This document shows, one piece after another, positions 44,226-53,637 of a stretch of 64,000 nucleotides of DNA (positions are counted from its first letter, which is position 1; each line of letters opens with the position of its first letter). The stretch is taken from positions 1 through 64,000 of the forward strand of contig NZ_JAINZS010000006.1 of NCBI RefSeq assembly GCF_020166495.1, written 5' to 3'. The translations under genes and the position numbers were made by a program. The notes under the pieces are model-generated. The model was not told the DNA's origin. It ran no database searches and worked only from the letters and a program-made list of their open reading frames with translations. Source of the stretch: Robertkochia aurantiaca (GTDB taxonomy: Bacteria; Bacteroidota; Bacteroidia; Flavobacteriales; Flavobacteriaceae).

Positions 44226-46598
44226 ATGAGCATGAACTGCTTTCACTGCGGAACCAACTGTGGTACCGCACCCATTTGTTTTGATAACAAGGAGTTTTGC
44301 TGTACCGGATGTAAAACGGTATACGAGATCTTTTCTGCAAATCAGCTGGAAGGCTATTATGACCTGGATGAAAACCCGGGGATCAGACCCGGGGAGGTGG
44401 AAGGGAAGTTCGACTTTCTCGATAATCAACGCATCCTTGAAAAATTACTGGAATTCTCAGACGGAGATATATCGGTGGCAGAGTTTTATATTCCCTCCAT
44501 TCACTGCAGCTCCTGTATCTGGATACTGGAGAACCTGCATAAACTCCACCGGTCGGTCAAGGCCTCTCAGGTGGATTTTCCGCGGAAGAAACTTCGGGTC
44601 ACCTTCTCGCATTCCGATCTGACAGCTAAAGAACTGGTGCTCCTGCTGAGCCGGATAGGTTATGAACCCTACATCAGTTTGGAAGATGCCGGCCGTAAAG
44701 AGCAGGATATCGACAGAAGTCTGATCTATAAACTGGGCGTGGCCGGCTTTGCGTTTGGAAATGTGATGTTGCTTTCCTTTCCTGAATATTTCGAGATCGA
44801 TGAATTCTGGCTGAATCAATACAAGCCTTTTTTCCGGTGGATCATGTTCGGGCTCTCATTACCCGTGGTTTTCTATGCCGCAGGCGATTATTTCAAAAGC
44901 GCCTTTAAAGGGATACGTGCCGGGTTGTTAAATATCGATATTCCCATCGCCCTGGGAATTGCGGTGCTTTTTCTGAGAAGTACCTGGGAAATAGCTACCA
45001 ATACCGGACAGGGATTTTTTGACAGTCTAACCGGCCTGTTATTCTTTTTACTGCTGGGTAGATATTTCCAGGAGAAGACCTATTCTTTTCTTTCCTTCGA
45101 AAGAGACTATAAAAGTTATTTCCCTGTAGGGGTGACCCGTATGGATGAAGACGGGCAAGAGATAAGCACAGACATATATGATATAAAGGAACAGGATCGT
45201 TTGCTGATCAGAAACCAGGAGCTGATACCTGTAGACGGGATACTTCTTAACGGAAAAGCACGCATCGATTACAGCTTTGTGACCGGCGAGTCTGACCCGG
45301 TAACCCGGGAGAGTGGAGAGAAACTGTTTGCAGGCGGAAAGCAAACCGGAACAGCCATTGAAATGGTGGCCTTAAACAGTGTTTCCCAGTCATATCTCAC
45401 TCAATTGTGGAGTAATGAGGTATTTTCGGGTGATAAACAAACCCGTTTTCAGAGCCTGACCGACCGTATCAGTAAGTATTTCACGGCGGTCATTTTACTG
45501 ATCGCCTTTGGTGCAGGAACCTATTGGTATGTGACCGATCCGGCGCTGGCCGCTCCTGTCTTCACAGCCATACTGATCGTGGCTTGTCCTTGCGCCCTGG
45601 CGCTTTCAGCTCCCTTCACCCTGGGAAATATGCTCAGAATATTCGGGAAGCAGAAGTTCTACCTGAAGAACGCCCAGGTGATCGAGCGCATGGCAGGCAT
45701 CGATACGGTAATCTTCGATAAGACAGGCACCATTACCGCTAACGCCAATGCTGATATCGCCTATGAGGGGGTTGAACTTACCCGACAGGAGAGATCGTTA
45801 CTTCGTACGGGGCTGCGAAATTCGAACCATCCGCTCAGCCGACAGCTCTACGAGTTTCTGCAGGATCAACAGATCGATACCCTTGATCATTATAAAGAAT
45901 CGACCGGAAAGGGACTGGAAATGAGTGCCGGCGGTGTGCTTATCAGGGCAGGTTCGCGAAGCTTTGCCGGTAGTCCTGACCTCGAAGAAGTGCTGAACAC
46001 CAGTGTGTATGTAAGCACAGGTGAGGCCTATCGCGGCAGGTTTACCTTTTACAACCGATACCGGAAAGGAGTGGCAGGGCTCTTCCGTTCGCTGGCTGCT
46101 AAGTACCGTCTGGGAATTTTATCAGGCGATAATGAAAGCGAACGTGAAAACCTGCAAAAACTACTGCCTGCCGGAACCAAGCTTTTCTTTAACCAAAAGC
46201 CCGAAGACAAACTTAATTATGTGCGCTTTCACCAGGAGGAAGGGGCAAGTATCATGATGGTAGGTGACGGACTTAACGACGCCGGTGCCTTACAGCAAAG
46301 CGATGTGGGAGTAGCCGTTTCTGAGAATATCAATGTGTTCTCGCCCGCCTGTGATGCCATACTGGATGCTGAAAAACTGCCTCAACTCGGTGCTTACCTG
46401 AAGGCTTCGGCCCATGCGGTGACGGTTATCAAGGCCAGTTTCGTGCTGTCATTCCTGTATAACCTGGTCGGCCTTTATTTCGCAGTAACCGGAGCTTTAT
46501 CTCCTGTAATTGCGGCTATTTTAATGCCTCTCAGCTCGATCAGTGTGGTGTTGTTCACCACCGGACTGACCGGTTGGATCGGTAAAAAACTGAATTAA
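44226..46598 (+). CDS. ccoI: cbb3 oxidase copper-transport P-type ATPase CcoI
   Basis: 790 residues. The N-terminus has an extra cysteine-rich metal-binding segment (CFHCGTNCG, CCTGCKTVYEI) typical of CcoI/FixI, then an HMA domain with CSSC, eight membrane helices, the copper channel motif CPC (454-456), DKTGT (Asp498 phosphorylated) and GDGLNDA. It loads copper into the CcoN subunit during assembly at the inner membrane. It is divergent from the Crp/Fnr gene and followed 71 bases later by ccoS. Confidence 0.97.
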   Translation: MSMNCFHCGTNCGTAPICFDNKEFCCTGCKTVYEIFSANQLEGYYDLDENPGIRPGEVEGKFDFLDNQRILEKLLEFSDGDISVAEFYIPSIHCSSCIWILENLHKLHRSVKASQVDFPRKKLRVTFSHSDLTAKELVLLLSRIGYEPYISLEDAGRKEQDIDRSLIYKLGVAGFAFGNVMLLSFPEYFEIDEFWLNQYKPFFRWIMFGLSLPVVFYAAGDYFKSAFKGIRAGLLNIDIPIALGIAVLFLRSTWEIATNTGQGFFDSLTGLLFFLLLGRYFQEKTYSFLSFERDYKSYFPVGVTRMDEDGQEISTDIYDIKEQDRLLIRNQELIPVDGILLNGKARIDYSFVTGESDPVTRESGEKLFAGGKQTGTAIEMVALNSVSQSYLTQLWSNEVFSGDKQTRFQSLTDRISKYFTAVILLIAFGAGTYWYVTDPALAAPVFTAILIVACPCALALSAPFTLGNMLRIFGKQKFYLKNAQVIERMAGIDTVIFDKTGTITANANADIAYEGVELTRQERSLLRTGLRNSNHPLSRQLYEFLQDQQIDTLDHYKESTGKGLEMSAGGVLIRAGSRSFAGSPDLEEVLNTSVYVSTGEAYRGRFTFYNRYRKGVAGLFRSLAAKYRLGILSGDNESERENLQKLLPAGTKLFFNQKPEDKLNYVRFHQEEGASIMMVGDGLNDAGALQQSDVGVAVSENINVFSPACDAILDAEKLPQLGAYLKASAHAVTVIKASFVLSFLYNLVGLYFAVTGALSPVIAAILMPLSSISVVLFTTGLTGWIGKKLN

Positions 46599-46607
46599 AC
46601 CGTGGTC

Positions 46608-46651
46608 ATGACAAATGTCATCTTTTTTACCCTGACCACAGAATACATTTG
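46608..46651 (+). promoter_or_regulatory. Fnr-type activator site plus consensus -7 box before ccoS
   Basis: The perfect palindrome ATGACAAATGTCAT (46608-46621) is centred 29.5 bases upstream of a perfect TACATTTG (46644-46651). There is no -33 box. A GTGGTCA/TGACCAC inverted repeat (46602-46608, 46633-46639) brackets the site. This should be the main promoter of ccoS-NO-Q-P. Confidence 0.85.
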
Positions 46652-46669
46652 TTAACGCATTCTTAAGGT

Positions 46670-46858
46670 ATGAGTGTTATCTACATTTTAATTACGGTAA
46701 GCCTGATTGTGGCTGTCATTTTCTTTGTCGCTTTCGTAACAGCGGTACGCAGCGGTCAATATGATGATAGCTATACCCCATCGGTACGTATGCTGTTTGA
46801 AGATGAACTCGTGGAACCTGAAGAAGATTCTGAACCTAGCAACAGTACTAAAAATTGA
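46670..46858 (+). CDS. ccoS: cbb3 oxidase maturation protein CcoS
   Basis: 62 residues, normal for CcoS. One N-terminal transmembrane helix (VIYILITVSLIVAVIFFVAFV) is followed by a short acidic tail (SGQYDDSYTP, RMLFEDELVE). It is needed for cofactor insertion into cbb3 oxidase. It ends five bases before the ccoNO ATG. Confidence 0.93.
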   Translation: MSVIYILITVSLIVAVIFFVAFVTAVRSGQYDDSYTPSVRMLFEDELVEPEEDSEPSNSTKN

Positions 46859-46863
46859 TTACA

Positions 46864-49071
46864 ATGGAAGTAGAACAGTTTCATTATGACAACAAAATCG
46901 TAAAGAAATTTCTTTACGCTACCATGCTCTGGGGCGCGGTAGGCATGCTGGTCGGCCTTTTGCTGGCTTTTATGTTTCTTTTTCCCAACCTCACTGACGG
47001 GATCTCATGGCTGAGTTTCGGAAGACTGAGACCCCTGCATACCAATGCAGTGATCTTTGCCTTTGTGGGGAATGCCATTTTCGCCGGGGTATATTATTCG
47101 CTGCAACGCCTTCTGAAGGCCCGTATGTACAGCGACTTTTTAAGCAATCTTAATTTCTGGGGATGGCAGGCCATTATTGTCGCAGCCGCTGTTTCACTTC
47201 CACTGGGATATACCACCTCAAAAGAATATGCCGAACTCGAATGGCCGATCGATATTGCGATCGCCCTTATCTGGGTGGCCTTTGGGGTGAACATGATCGG
47301 AACCATTTTCAAGCGCCGCCAACGGCACCTTTATGTGGCGGTTTGGTTCTATCTGGCTACGTTCGTGACCGTTGCGGTGCTGCACATCTTTAACAGCCTG
47401 GAACTCCCGGTCTCTGCCATGAAAAGTTATTCGGTGTATGCAGGAGTACAGGATGCCCTTGTGCAGTGGTGGTATGGTCATAATGCTGTGGCCTTCTTTT
47501 TAACCACGCCTTTCTTAGGACTCATGTATTACTTTGTGCCCAAGGCAGCGAATCGCCCGGTTTATTCATACCGGCTTTCGATCGTTCACTTCTGGTCACT
47601 CATCTTTATCTATATCTGGGCAGGTCCGCACCACCTTTTATATTCTGCACTGCCTGACTGGGCGCAGAACCTCGGAGTGGTGTTCTCTATCATGCTGATC
47701 GCCCCTTCATGGGGAGGTATGATCAACGGCTTGCTGACCCTGCGGGGCGCCTGGGATAAGGTACGGGTCGATCCTGTGCTGAAATTCATGGTGGTGGCAA
47801 TAACCGGTTACGGTATGGCAACCTTCGAAGGACCCATGCTGTCTCTGAAAAATATCAATGCCATCGCTCACTTCAGTGACTGGGTGATCGCTCACGTGCA
47901 TGTGGGAGCTCTTGCATGGAACGGGTTCCTCACCTTCGGAATGATGTATTACCTCGTTCCCAAGATGTTTAAGACCAAACTCTATTCACTGCCGCTGGCC
48001 AATTTCCATTTCTGGATCGGTACGCTGGGAATCATTCTCTATGCCCTTCCGATGTATGTGGCAGGATTCGCCCAGGCTTCGATGTGGAAGCAATTCAACC
48101 CTGACGGTACGCTGGTATATGGTAACTTCCTTGAAACCGTTACCCAGATCATCCCGATGTACTGGATGCGTGCCATCGGTGGAACCCTTTACCTGATCGG
48201 AGTGCTGATCGGTATCTATAACGCTGTAATGACCATCAGACGCGGAAGCGATGTGGAAGATGAGTTGGCTGAGGCTCCAGCCCTTACCCGGGTGCGAAAA
48301 GGCCGTATGGCAGGCGAAGGTTTCCATACCTGGCTTGAAAGACGTCCGGTACAGCTCACCATTCTGGCTACCATCGCCATACTGATAGGTGGTGTCATTC
48401 AGATCGTTCCAACCCTGCTGGTCAAGTCGAACATACCGACCATTACCTCTGTGAAACCGTATTCACCGCTGGAACTAGAAGGCCGTGATATCTATATCAG
48501 GGAGGGTTGTGTCTCCTGTCATTCACAGATGATCAGACCTTTCAGGAGTGAGACCGAGCGATACGGAGAGTATTCAAAAGCAGGGGAGTATGTTTACGAC
48601 CATCCTTTCCTCTGGGGAAGCAAGCGAACCGGACCCGATCTTCTCAGGGTAGGTGGGAAATATTCCGATAACTGGCACCTGAACCATATGTATGATCCGC
48701 AGAGTACCTCGGCAGGAAGTATCATGCCTTCCTATAAGTGGCTCTTCCGAAGTGAACTCGACCGTTCAAATACCGAGGCAAAGATGGAGGCCATGGTACA
48801 GCTCGGAGTACCTTATACAGAAGATGATATTGCCAATGCACAGCAGCAAATGGATCAGCAGGCGTCGACCATCGAGCAGAACCTGTACCAGGATCCTGAT
48901 TTCGCACGCACCTATGAGGAAGACAAACGGGCTGCCGCCAAGAGAGGAGAAGAATTTATAGAGATGAAAGACCGTGAGATCGTCGCACTTATCGCTTACC
49001 TGCAGCGCCTGGGAACCGATATCAAGGTCAAGGATAATACAGGAGAAGAAGTAACCTTACAAAACGATTAA
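46864..49071 (+). CDS. ccoNO: cbb3 cytochrome c oxidase, fused CcoN-CcoO
   Basis: 735 residues from the ATG at 46864 (a TTG at 46855 overlaps ccoS). Residues 1-470 are CcoN, with 12 membrane helices and histidine ligands in PLHTNAVIFAF, WWYGHNAVAFF, GPHHLLYSALPDW and HVHVGALAWNG. CcoO follows, anchored by a helix near 500, with one haem c site, CVSCH (Cys549, Cys552, His553), and a FRSETERYG segment. This fusion is usual in Bacteroidota. It reduces oxygen to water with high affinity at the inner membrane. Confidence 0.97.
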   Translation: MEVEQFHYDNKIVKKFLYATMLWGAVGMLVGLLLAFMFLFPNLTDGISWLSFGRLRPLHTNAVIFAFVGNAIFAGVYYSLQRLLKARMYSDFLSNLNFWGWQAIIVAAAVSLPLGYTTSKEYAELEWPIDIAIALIWVAFGVNMIGTIFKRRQRHLYVAVWFYLATFVTVAVLHIFNSLELPVSAMKSYSVYAGVQDALVQWWYGHNAVAFFLTTPFLGLMYYFVPKAANRPVYSYRLSIVHFWSLIFIYIWAGPHHLLYSALPDWAQNLGVVFSIMLIAPSWGGMINGLLTLRGAWDKVRVDPVLKFMVVAITGYGMATFEGPMLSLKNINAIAHFSDWVIAHVHVGALAWNGFLTFGMMYYLVPKMFKTKLYSLPLANFHFWIGTLGIILYALPMYVAGFAQASMWKQFNPDGTLVYGNFLETVTQIIPMYWMRAIGGTLYLIGVLIGIYNAVMTIRRGSDVEDELAEAPALTRVRKGRMAGEGFHTWLERRPVQLTILATIAILIGGVIQIVPTLLVKSNIPTITSVKPYSPLELEGRDIYIREGCVSCHSQMIRPFRSETERYGEYSKAGEYVYDHPFLWGSKRTGPDLLRVGGKYSDNWHLNHMYDPQSTSAGSIMPSYKWLFRSELDRSNTEAKMEAMVQLGVPYTEDDIANAQQQMDQQASTIEQNLYQDPDFARTYEEDKRAAAKRGEEFIEMKDREIVALIAYLQRLGTDIKVKDNTGEEVTLQND

Positions 49072-49073
49072 CC

Positions 49074-49250
49074 ATGAAGTTTATAAAAGATCATATGGCA
49101 AGTATAGACGGGATAGCGATTTATCCTGTCATTTCCCTCAGCATTTTCTTTGTGTTCTTCGTGGCGCTTTTCTGGTGGGTATTGACGGCGCGTAAGGAAT
49201 ACATTAAAGAGGTAAGCGAGTTTCCATTAGACAACCAAGATAATATTTAA
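49074..49250 (+). CDS. ccoQ: cbb3 oxidase subunit CcoQ
   Basis: 58 residues (MKFIKDHMASIDG... ending FPLDNQDNI), starting two bases after ccoNO and ending four bases before ccoP. One transmembrane helix with the FFVFFVALFWWVL core and a basic exit (TARKEYIKEV) match CcoQ, which stabilises the oxidase. Position in the operon is decisive; the sequence is short. Confidence 0.9.
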   Translation: MKFIKDHMASIDGIAIYPVISLSIFFVFFVALFWWVLTARKEYIKEVSEFPLDNQDNI

Positions 49251-49254
49251 GACC

Positions 49255-50196
49255 ATGAAGGATTTTGCATCATATTTACGTGTAATCGCGATCACCGGCC
49301 TGGTATTCCTGGCTGCAGAGTATTTTATCGATTCAGGTGCACAGCCTGCCTTTCTGACCTATCCGGAAGTAAGCCTTTTCATCGCCTTATTCGCCATCAC
49401 CCTGATCGGAATTGAGATCATGGTGGCCGCAATGAATAATATCTCTGAGGCGATGATGAGTGAGGAGCAGAAGGTGGCATATGCCAAAAAGCAGGAGGAA
49501 GCCAAACAGAACGCCTGGTATAAGAAACTCTATAAAAAACTGACCAAGACCAAGCCTATCGAAGAGGAAGGGGAGATCATACTCGACCATAATTACGACG
49601 GTATCAGGGAGCTGGATAATTCCCTTCCGCCATGGTGGCTGTACGGATTCTATATATCGATCATCTTTGCAGCCATTTATCTGGTTCGATATCATGTTTT
49701 CGACGGACAAACACAGGCAGAAGAGTATCAGGAGGAAATGACCGAGGCGCGTATCGCCATAGAAGAGTATAAGAAAACAGCCAAAGACCTGGTCGATGTG
49801 AATACCGTTGAATTGCTTACCGATGCATCAGACCTGTCTGCCGGCGAACAGATCTTCCAGACCAATTGTGTGGCCTGTCATATGGCCGACGGAGGAGGAG
49901 GTATAGGTCCGAATTTAACCGACGAATACTGGATACTGGGGGGAGGCATCAAAAATGTGTTCCGTACCATTTCTGAGGGAGGTCGCGACGGTAAGGGGAT
50001 GATCGCCTGGAAAGCTACCCTGAAACCGGCTGAAATGGCACAGGTCGCCAGTTATGTGATCAGCCTGCAGGGTAACACCCCTGCGAATCCGAAAGAAGCA
50101 GAGGGTGAAATCTGGATAGATGAAAACGCTCCTGCCGAAGCGGAAGAAAATACAGAAAAGGCTGCCGATACGGTTACTGTGGCAGCAAGCGAGTAA
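49255..50196 (+). CDS. ccoP: cbb3 oxidase cytochrome c subunit CcoP, one haem
   Basis: 313 residues. Two N-terminal helices, a charged cytoplasmic loop, a third helix (LYGFYISIIFAAIYLV) preceded by the FixP-type ELDNSLPPWW, then a cytochrome c domain with one haem site CVACH (Cys205, Cys208, His209) and distal methionine candidate in GKGMIAWK. Proteobacterial CcoP has two haem sites; only one is present here, as in other Bacteroidota. The C-terminus is rich in Ala/Glu. It passes electrons from cytochrome c to CcoNO. Confidence 0.95.
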   Translation: MKDFASYLRVIAITGLVFLAAEYFIDSGAQPAFLTYPEVSLFIALFAITLIGIEIMVAAMNNISEAMMSEEQKVAYAKKQEEAKQNAWYKKLYKKLTKTKPIEEEGEIILDHNYDGIRELDNSLPPWWLYGFYISIIFAAIYLVRYHVFDGQTQAEEYQEEMTEARIAIEEYKKTAKDLVDVNTVELLTDASDLSAGEQIFQTNCVACHMADGGGGIGPNLTDEYWILGGGIKNVFRTISEGGRDGKGMIAWKATLKPAEMAQVASYVISLQGNTPANPKEAEGEIWIDENAPAEAEENTEKAADTVTVAASE

Positions 50197-50251
50197 CAGA
50201 AAAAATCAAATGAGGGCCGGTTATTCCGACCCGGTGATGAAGGGATAAAAA

Positions 50252-51673
50252 ATGGAGAATCAGGAGAAAGAGGTTTTCAGAGATTCCATAGGTACGGTTA
50301 CCGAAGAAGGTAAAAGAGCCTGGATATTTCCTAAAAAACCCAGCGGCCGGTATTACGAAGCCAGGAAAGTGGTGAGTTATGTACTGCTGGCTATATTGCT
50401 GATCTCTCCTTTTATAAAGATCAACGGAAACCAGTTCATGATGTTCAATGTGCTGGAACGCAGATTCAACATTTTCGCACTTCCCTTCTGGCCGCAGGAC
50501 TTTCACCTGTTTGTGATCTCGATGATCATAGGAGTGGTTTTTGTTACCCTGTTTACCGTGGTTTTCGGGCGCATTTTCTGCGGATGGATTTGTCCGCAGA
50601 CCATTTTCATGGAAATGGTCTTCAGGCGTATCGAATACTGGATCGATGGTGACCGCGGGGCCCAGATACGTCTGAGCAAGCAGGCCTGGAACGCAGAGAA
50701 GATTCGAAAGCGACTCACCAAATGGTTTGTATTTTTTGTGATCTCCTTTCTGATCGCCAATGTGTTTCTGGCATACCTGATCGGTAGTGACACCCTTATG
50801 AGATATATTACCGACGGACCACTGAATCATGTGAGCACTCTGATCTCTTTGCTCATTTTCACGGCGGTGTTCTTTTTCGTGTTCGCCTGGTTCAGGGAAC
50901 AGGTATGTATCATAGCTTGTCCGTACGGAAGGTTACAGGGAGTACTGCTCGATAACAAATCGATAGTAGTGGCCTATGACCATAAAAGAGGAGAAAAGAC
51001 CAAGGGACGTAAAAAATTCAGAAAGAACGAAAACCGTGATGAACTGGGTTACGGAGACTGTATCGATTGCAGCCAGTGTGTCAATGTTTGTCCGACAGGA
51101 ATCGATATTCGTAATGGTACCCAGCTGGAATGTGTGAATTGTACCGCCTGTATCGACGCTTGCGATGAGATCATGGAAAAGGTGAATCTGCCCAAAGGAC
51201 TGATTCGCTACGCCAGTGAAAACAATATTGAGAAAAAGGAACGATTCAGGTTCACCCCGAGAATGAAAGGCTATACCGCCGTACTGGGAATTCTTACGGC
51301 CGTACTTGTGGGGATGATGTTTTTAAGAAATGAAGTGGAAGCCACCATTCTACGATTGCCCGGGCAATTGTATGAGCATAAGGGGGAATCGATCATCAGC
51401 AATGTTTACACCTATAAGCTGATCAACAAGACGGTGACAGATATTGAAGATGTACATATTGAACTGATGGAGCCTGAAGGTTCGGTAAAACTTGTTTCCG
51501 GTGAAAATTTTGTGGTACCTCAGCAGGGAATGTCCCAGGGTTCACTGTTCATAGAGATCGACAAGGCCTTTCTCGATGATGATAAGACCCGGCTGAAGCT
51601 CGGGGTTTACAGCGGAGATGAACTGATAGAAACCACCACCACGAATTTCCTGGGGCCGAGAAATTACCGGTGA
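50252..51673 (+). CDS. ccoG: cbb3 oxidase accessory iron-sulfur protein CcoG
   Basis: 473 residues. Five or so membrane helices; the FCGWICPQTIFMEMV motif, then two 4Fe-4S sites in CIDCSQCVNVCPTGIDIR and CVNCTACIDACDE. A periplasmic immunoglobulin-like tail begins near 380. CcoG reduces copper for CcoI-dependent delivery. It lies 55 bases after ccoP. Confidence 0.96.
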   Translation: MENQEKEVFRDSIGTVTEEGKRAWIFPKKPSGRYYEARKVVSYVLLAILLISPFIKINGNQFMMFNVLERRFNIFALPFWPQDFHLFVISMIIGVVFVTLFTVVFGRIFCGWICPQTIFMEMVFRRIEYWIDGDRGAQIRLSKQAWNAEKIRKRLTKWFVFFVISFLIANVFLAYLIGSDTLMRYITDGPLNHVSTLISLLIFTAVFFFVFAWFREQVCIIACPYGRLQGVLLDNKSIVVAYDHKRGEKTKGRKKFRKNENRDELGYGDCIDCSQCVNVCPTGIDIRNGTQLECVNCTACIDACDEIMEKVNLPKGLIRYASENNIEKKERFRFTPRMKGYTAVLGILTAVLVGMMFLRNEVEATILRLPGQLYEHKGESIISNVYTYKLINKTVTDIEDVHIELMEPEGSVKLVSGENFVVPQQGMSQGSLFIEIDKAFLDDDKTRLKLGVYSGDELIETTTTNFLGPRNYR

Positions 51674-51920
51674 TTGGGCGAGTAGAGAATCGAGAGTAGA
51701 GAATGGGAATGTTATTTTATTTGGAGTAAAGTCATTTCGAATCTCGCAGGGGTGAGAAAGCTGCCAAAAAGAGGAAAACAGATTTTGAAAGTACTGGTGT
51801 ATACCATAAGACTATAATATACCCTTCCTCTTCCGGGGGGAAGGTGATTTTGCAAAGCAAAACCGGAAGGGATTGAAGCACATAACTGTATAACTGCTTA
51901 ACCGCATAACTGAAGAAAAA
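51674..51920. repeat. Repeat-bearing gap between ccoG and ccoH
   Basis: This 247-base gap splits the cco operon. It holds two GAGTAGAGAAT copies 14 bases apart (51680-51704), a GTCATTTCGA...GCTGCC dispersed-repeat-like segment (51731-51765), a TTTTGC/GCAAAA hairpin (51848-51862) and four octamers related to CATAACTG (51881-51912). I see no promoter of the consensus type. Confidence 0.7.
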
Positions 51921-52367
51921 ATGAAAATAAATTGGGGAACCGGACTTGTGATAGCGATGGCACTGTTTATCAGTTTCATCATGTATTTTGTGATAAAAGC
52001 CAATACCGATGCCGGGATGGATCACGATCTGGTCACAGAGGAATATTATAAAAAAGAACTCGGCTACCAGGAGCAGCTGAATCGCGAACAGCGCAGCAAA
52101 GACCTGGGCCGGGATATTACCTATACTGTAAAAGACAACGGCATTGAACTGCATTTTCCGGAAGATATCAATCCGGAAAGCATCAAAGGCACAGTGTTCC
52201 TGTACAGGCCATCTGATAAACAGTTGGATTCTGAAATTACTGTTTCATTATCCGATGCTCATTTGCTCATACCTGACGATCGTTTATTGGATGGCCGCTG
52301 GAACATTGATGTTGCCTGGGAAGCGGAAGGGAGTTCATATCTCACACGCTTGTCACTCATCTATTAA
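51921..52367 (+). CDS. ccoH: cbb3 oxidase assembly protein CcoH (FixH family)
   Basis: 148 residues. An N-terminal helix (TGLVIAMALFISFIMYFVI) is followed by DLVTEEYYKKELGYQEQLNRE, a FixH hallmark, and a periplasmic beta domain ending GRWNIDVAWEAEGSSYL. CcoH stays with the mature oxidase and helps assembly. It is followed 11 bases later by the SafE-like gene. Confidence 0.93.
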   Translation: MKINWGTGLVIAMALFISFIMYFVIKANTDAGMDHDLVTEEYYKKELGYQEQLNREQRSKDLGRDITYTVKDNGIELHFPEDINPESIKGTVFLYRPSDKQLDSEITVSLSDAHLLIPDDRLLDGRWNIDVAWEAEGSSYLTRLSLIY

Positions 52368-52378
52368 AGAAATTAACC

Positions 52379-53086
52379 ATGTTGTGGTCGGCTGTCATAT
52401 TGGGGTTTTTGGGAAGTCTGCACTGCGTGGGTATGTGTGGTCCCATTGCCTTTGTGCTGCCTCTTGACCGGGATAAGCCTGTTCGTAAATTTATACAGAT
52501 CATGCTGTACCACTTCGGAAGAATACTCACTTATGGTATGCTGGGGCTGCTGTTCGGTCTGGCGGGCCGAGGTCTCTTTGTAAGCGGATTACAGCAAAGA
52601 CTGTCGGTCATCATTGGAATACTTATGATACTGGCCGTGCTTATCCCCCTGGGTAACCGCTATAAGAGCAAGATGCTGGGACCGCTTTACAGCCTTATCG
52701 GGCAGGTAAAACAGCAACTGGGTAAACGATTACACAAAAGATCGTTCACATCGTTGTTTACCCTGGGTCTGCTTAATGGCCTTTTACCCTGTGGACTGGT
52801 CTATATGGCGCTTTTCGGCGCGATCGGCCTCGGGCATGCCGCAGAGAGCAGCCTGTATATGGCACTGTTTGGCCTGGGAACAATTCCCCTGATGAGTGGG
52901 GCGGCATATATGGGCAATTTTGTTTCGGTGAAAACCCGACAGCGGTTTCAAAAAGCGATACCTGTTTTTGTGGTCATCATCGGCATATTCTTTATTCTCC
53001 GCGGAATGGGACTGGGAATTCCCTATGTCTCTCCCTCAGATATGCATCTGATGGTCAAGGCAGGCCCCGACTGTGTGGTGCCTTAG
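52379..53086 (+). CDS. SafE/TauE-like sulfite exporter family protein of the cco operon
   Basis: 235 residues, six membrane helices. The N-terminal LGSLHCVGMCGPIAF motif with two cysteines is the mark of the SafE branch found after FixH in many Bacteroidota and Epsilonproteobacteria; it has been proposed to handle copper in cbb3 maturation. GLLNGLLPCGLVYMALFGAIG carries another conserved cysteine. A general sulfite exporter role is less likely given the operon. Confidence 0.88.
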   Translation: MLWSAVILGFLGSLHCVGMCGPIAFVLPLDRDKPVRKFIQIMLYHFGRILTYGMLGLLFGLAGRGLFVSGLQQRLSVIIGILMILAVLIPLGNRYKSKMLGPLYSLIGQVKQQLGKRLHKRSFTSLFTLGLLNGLLPCGLVYMALFGAIGLGHAAESSLYMALFGLGTIPLMSGAAYMGNFVSVKTRQRFQKAIPVFVVIIGIFFILRGMGLGIPYVSPSDMHLMVKAGPDCVVP

Positions 53087-53190
53087 AGGTGAGGTAGTCA
53101 GGTAGTGAGGTAGTGAAATGGTGAGATGGTGAAGTAGTCAGGAAGTCAAAAGGTCATAAGTTAACTTTAGATATTTAAAACTCTTAGCAC

Positions 53191-53239
53191 TTAACCCTTA
53201 ACCCATAACCCATAACCCATAACCCATAACCCATAACCC
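53191..53239. repeat. Heptamer array TTAACCC/ATAACCC
   Basis: Seven contiguous units: two TTAACCC followed by five perfect ATAACCC. No reading frame crosses it. Confidence 0.93.
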
Positions 53240-53244
53240 AAAAC

Positions 53245-53273
53245 GTCATCCAGAGCGAAGCGAAGGATCTGCC
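53245..53273. repeat. Dispersed GTCATCC...GGATCTGCC element
   Basis: The segment reads GTCATCCAGAGCGAAGCGAA then GGATCTGCC. It resembles a short intergenic element common in Bacteroidota genomes. Related copies appear at 51731-51765 and 53482-53523. Assignment to a known family is from memory. Confidence 0.5.
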
Positions 53274-53564
53274 TTTTCTTAGTGAAGTGGTGAATTGGTG
53301 AGGTAGTGAGATGGTCAATCGGTTAAAAGGTCAAACCGTAAGACTGTTAAGCCGAAAAATGTGTTTGTGTTACACTGCCCCGAAGCATCGGGGGTCGAAG
53401 TAGACTTGTAAGAAGGCCCCAAAGTGATTCTTAATTCAGCTATAAATGGCTTTATGATAAGGTAGCGAGCAGTTCTAAGATATAGTCATCCCGGCCGTCT
53501 GCTCTTGTAGCTTGAGGGATCTTAAGATAGTTTTCCACTGCGGGCCATTAGAATTTTTTAATTT

Positions 53565-53634
53565 TTAGCCCTTAGCCCTTAGCCCTTAGCCCTTAGCCCT
53601 TAACCCTTAGCCCTTAGCCCTTAGCCCGTAACCC
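53565..53634. repeat. Heptamer array TTAGCCC next to hemN
   Basis: Ten contiguous heptamers: five TTAGCCC, one TTAACCC, three TTAGCCC and a final GTAACCC, ending three bases before the hemN stop codon. The unit differs by one base from that of the 53191 array. Confidence 0.95.
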
Positions 53635-53637
53635 AAC

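Larger units (their letters stand above)
53087..53637. other. 551-base repeat-rich gap between the SafE-like gene and hemN
   Basis: The convergent genes are separated by stacked low-complexity repeats: degenerate AGGTAGTGA/AGATGGTGA units at about 53087-53160 and again at 53281-53335, the heptamer arrays listed separately, a dispersed-repeat-like element at 53245-53273 and a CCCCGA/TCGGGG hairpin at 53378-53393. No gene or clear terminator seen. Confidence 0.75.

Noticed and set aside
53378-53393. Possible hemN terminator (CCCCGA/TCGGGG hairpin)
   Set aside because: It is 245 bases from the stop and lacks a T-run on the minus strand.
53191-53634. Possible CRISPR array
   Set aside because: The units are contiguous 7-mers without spacers, and no cas gene is present.
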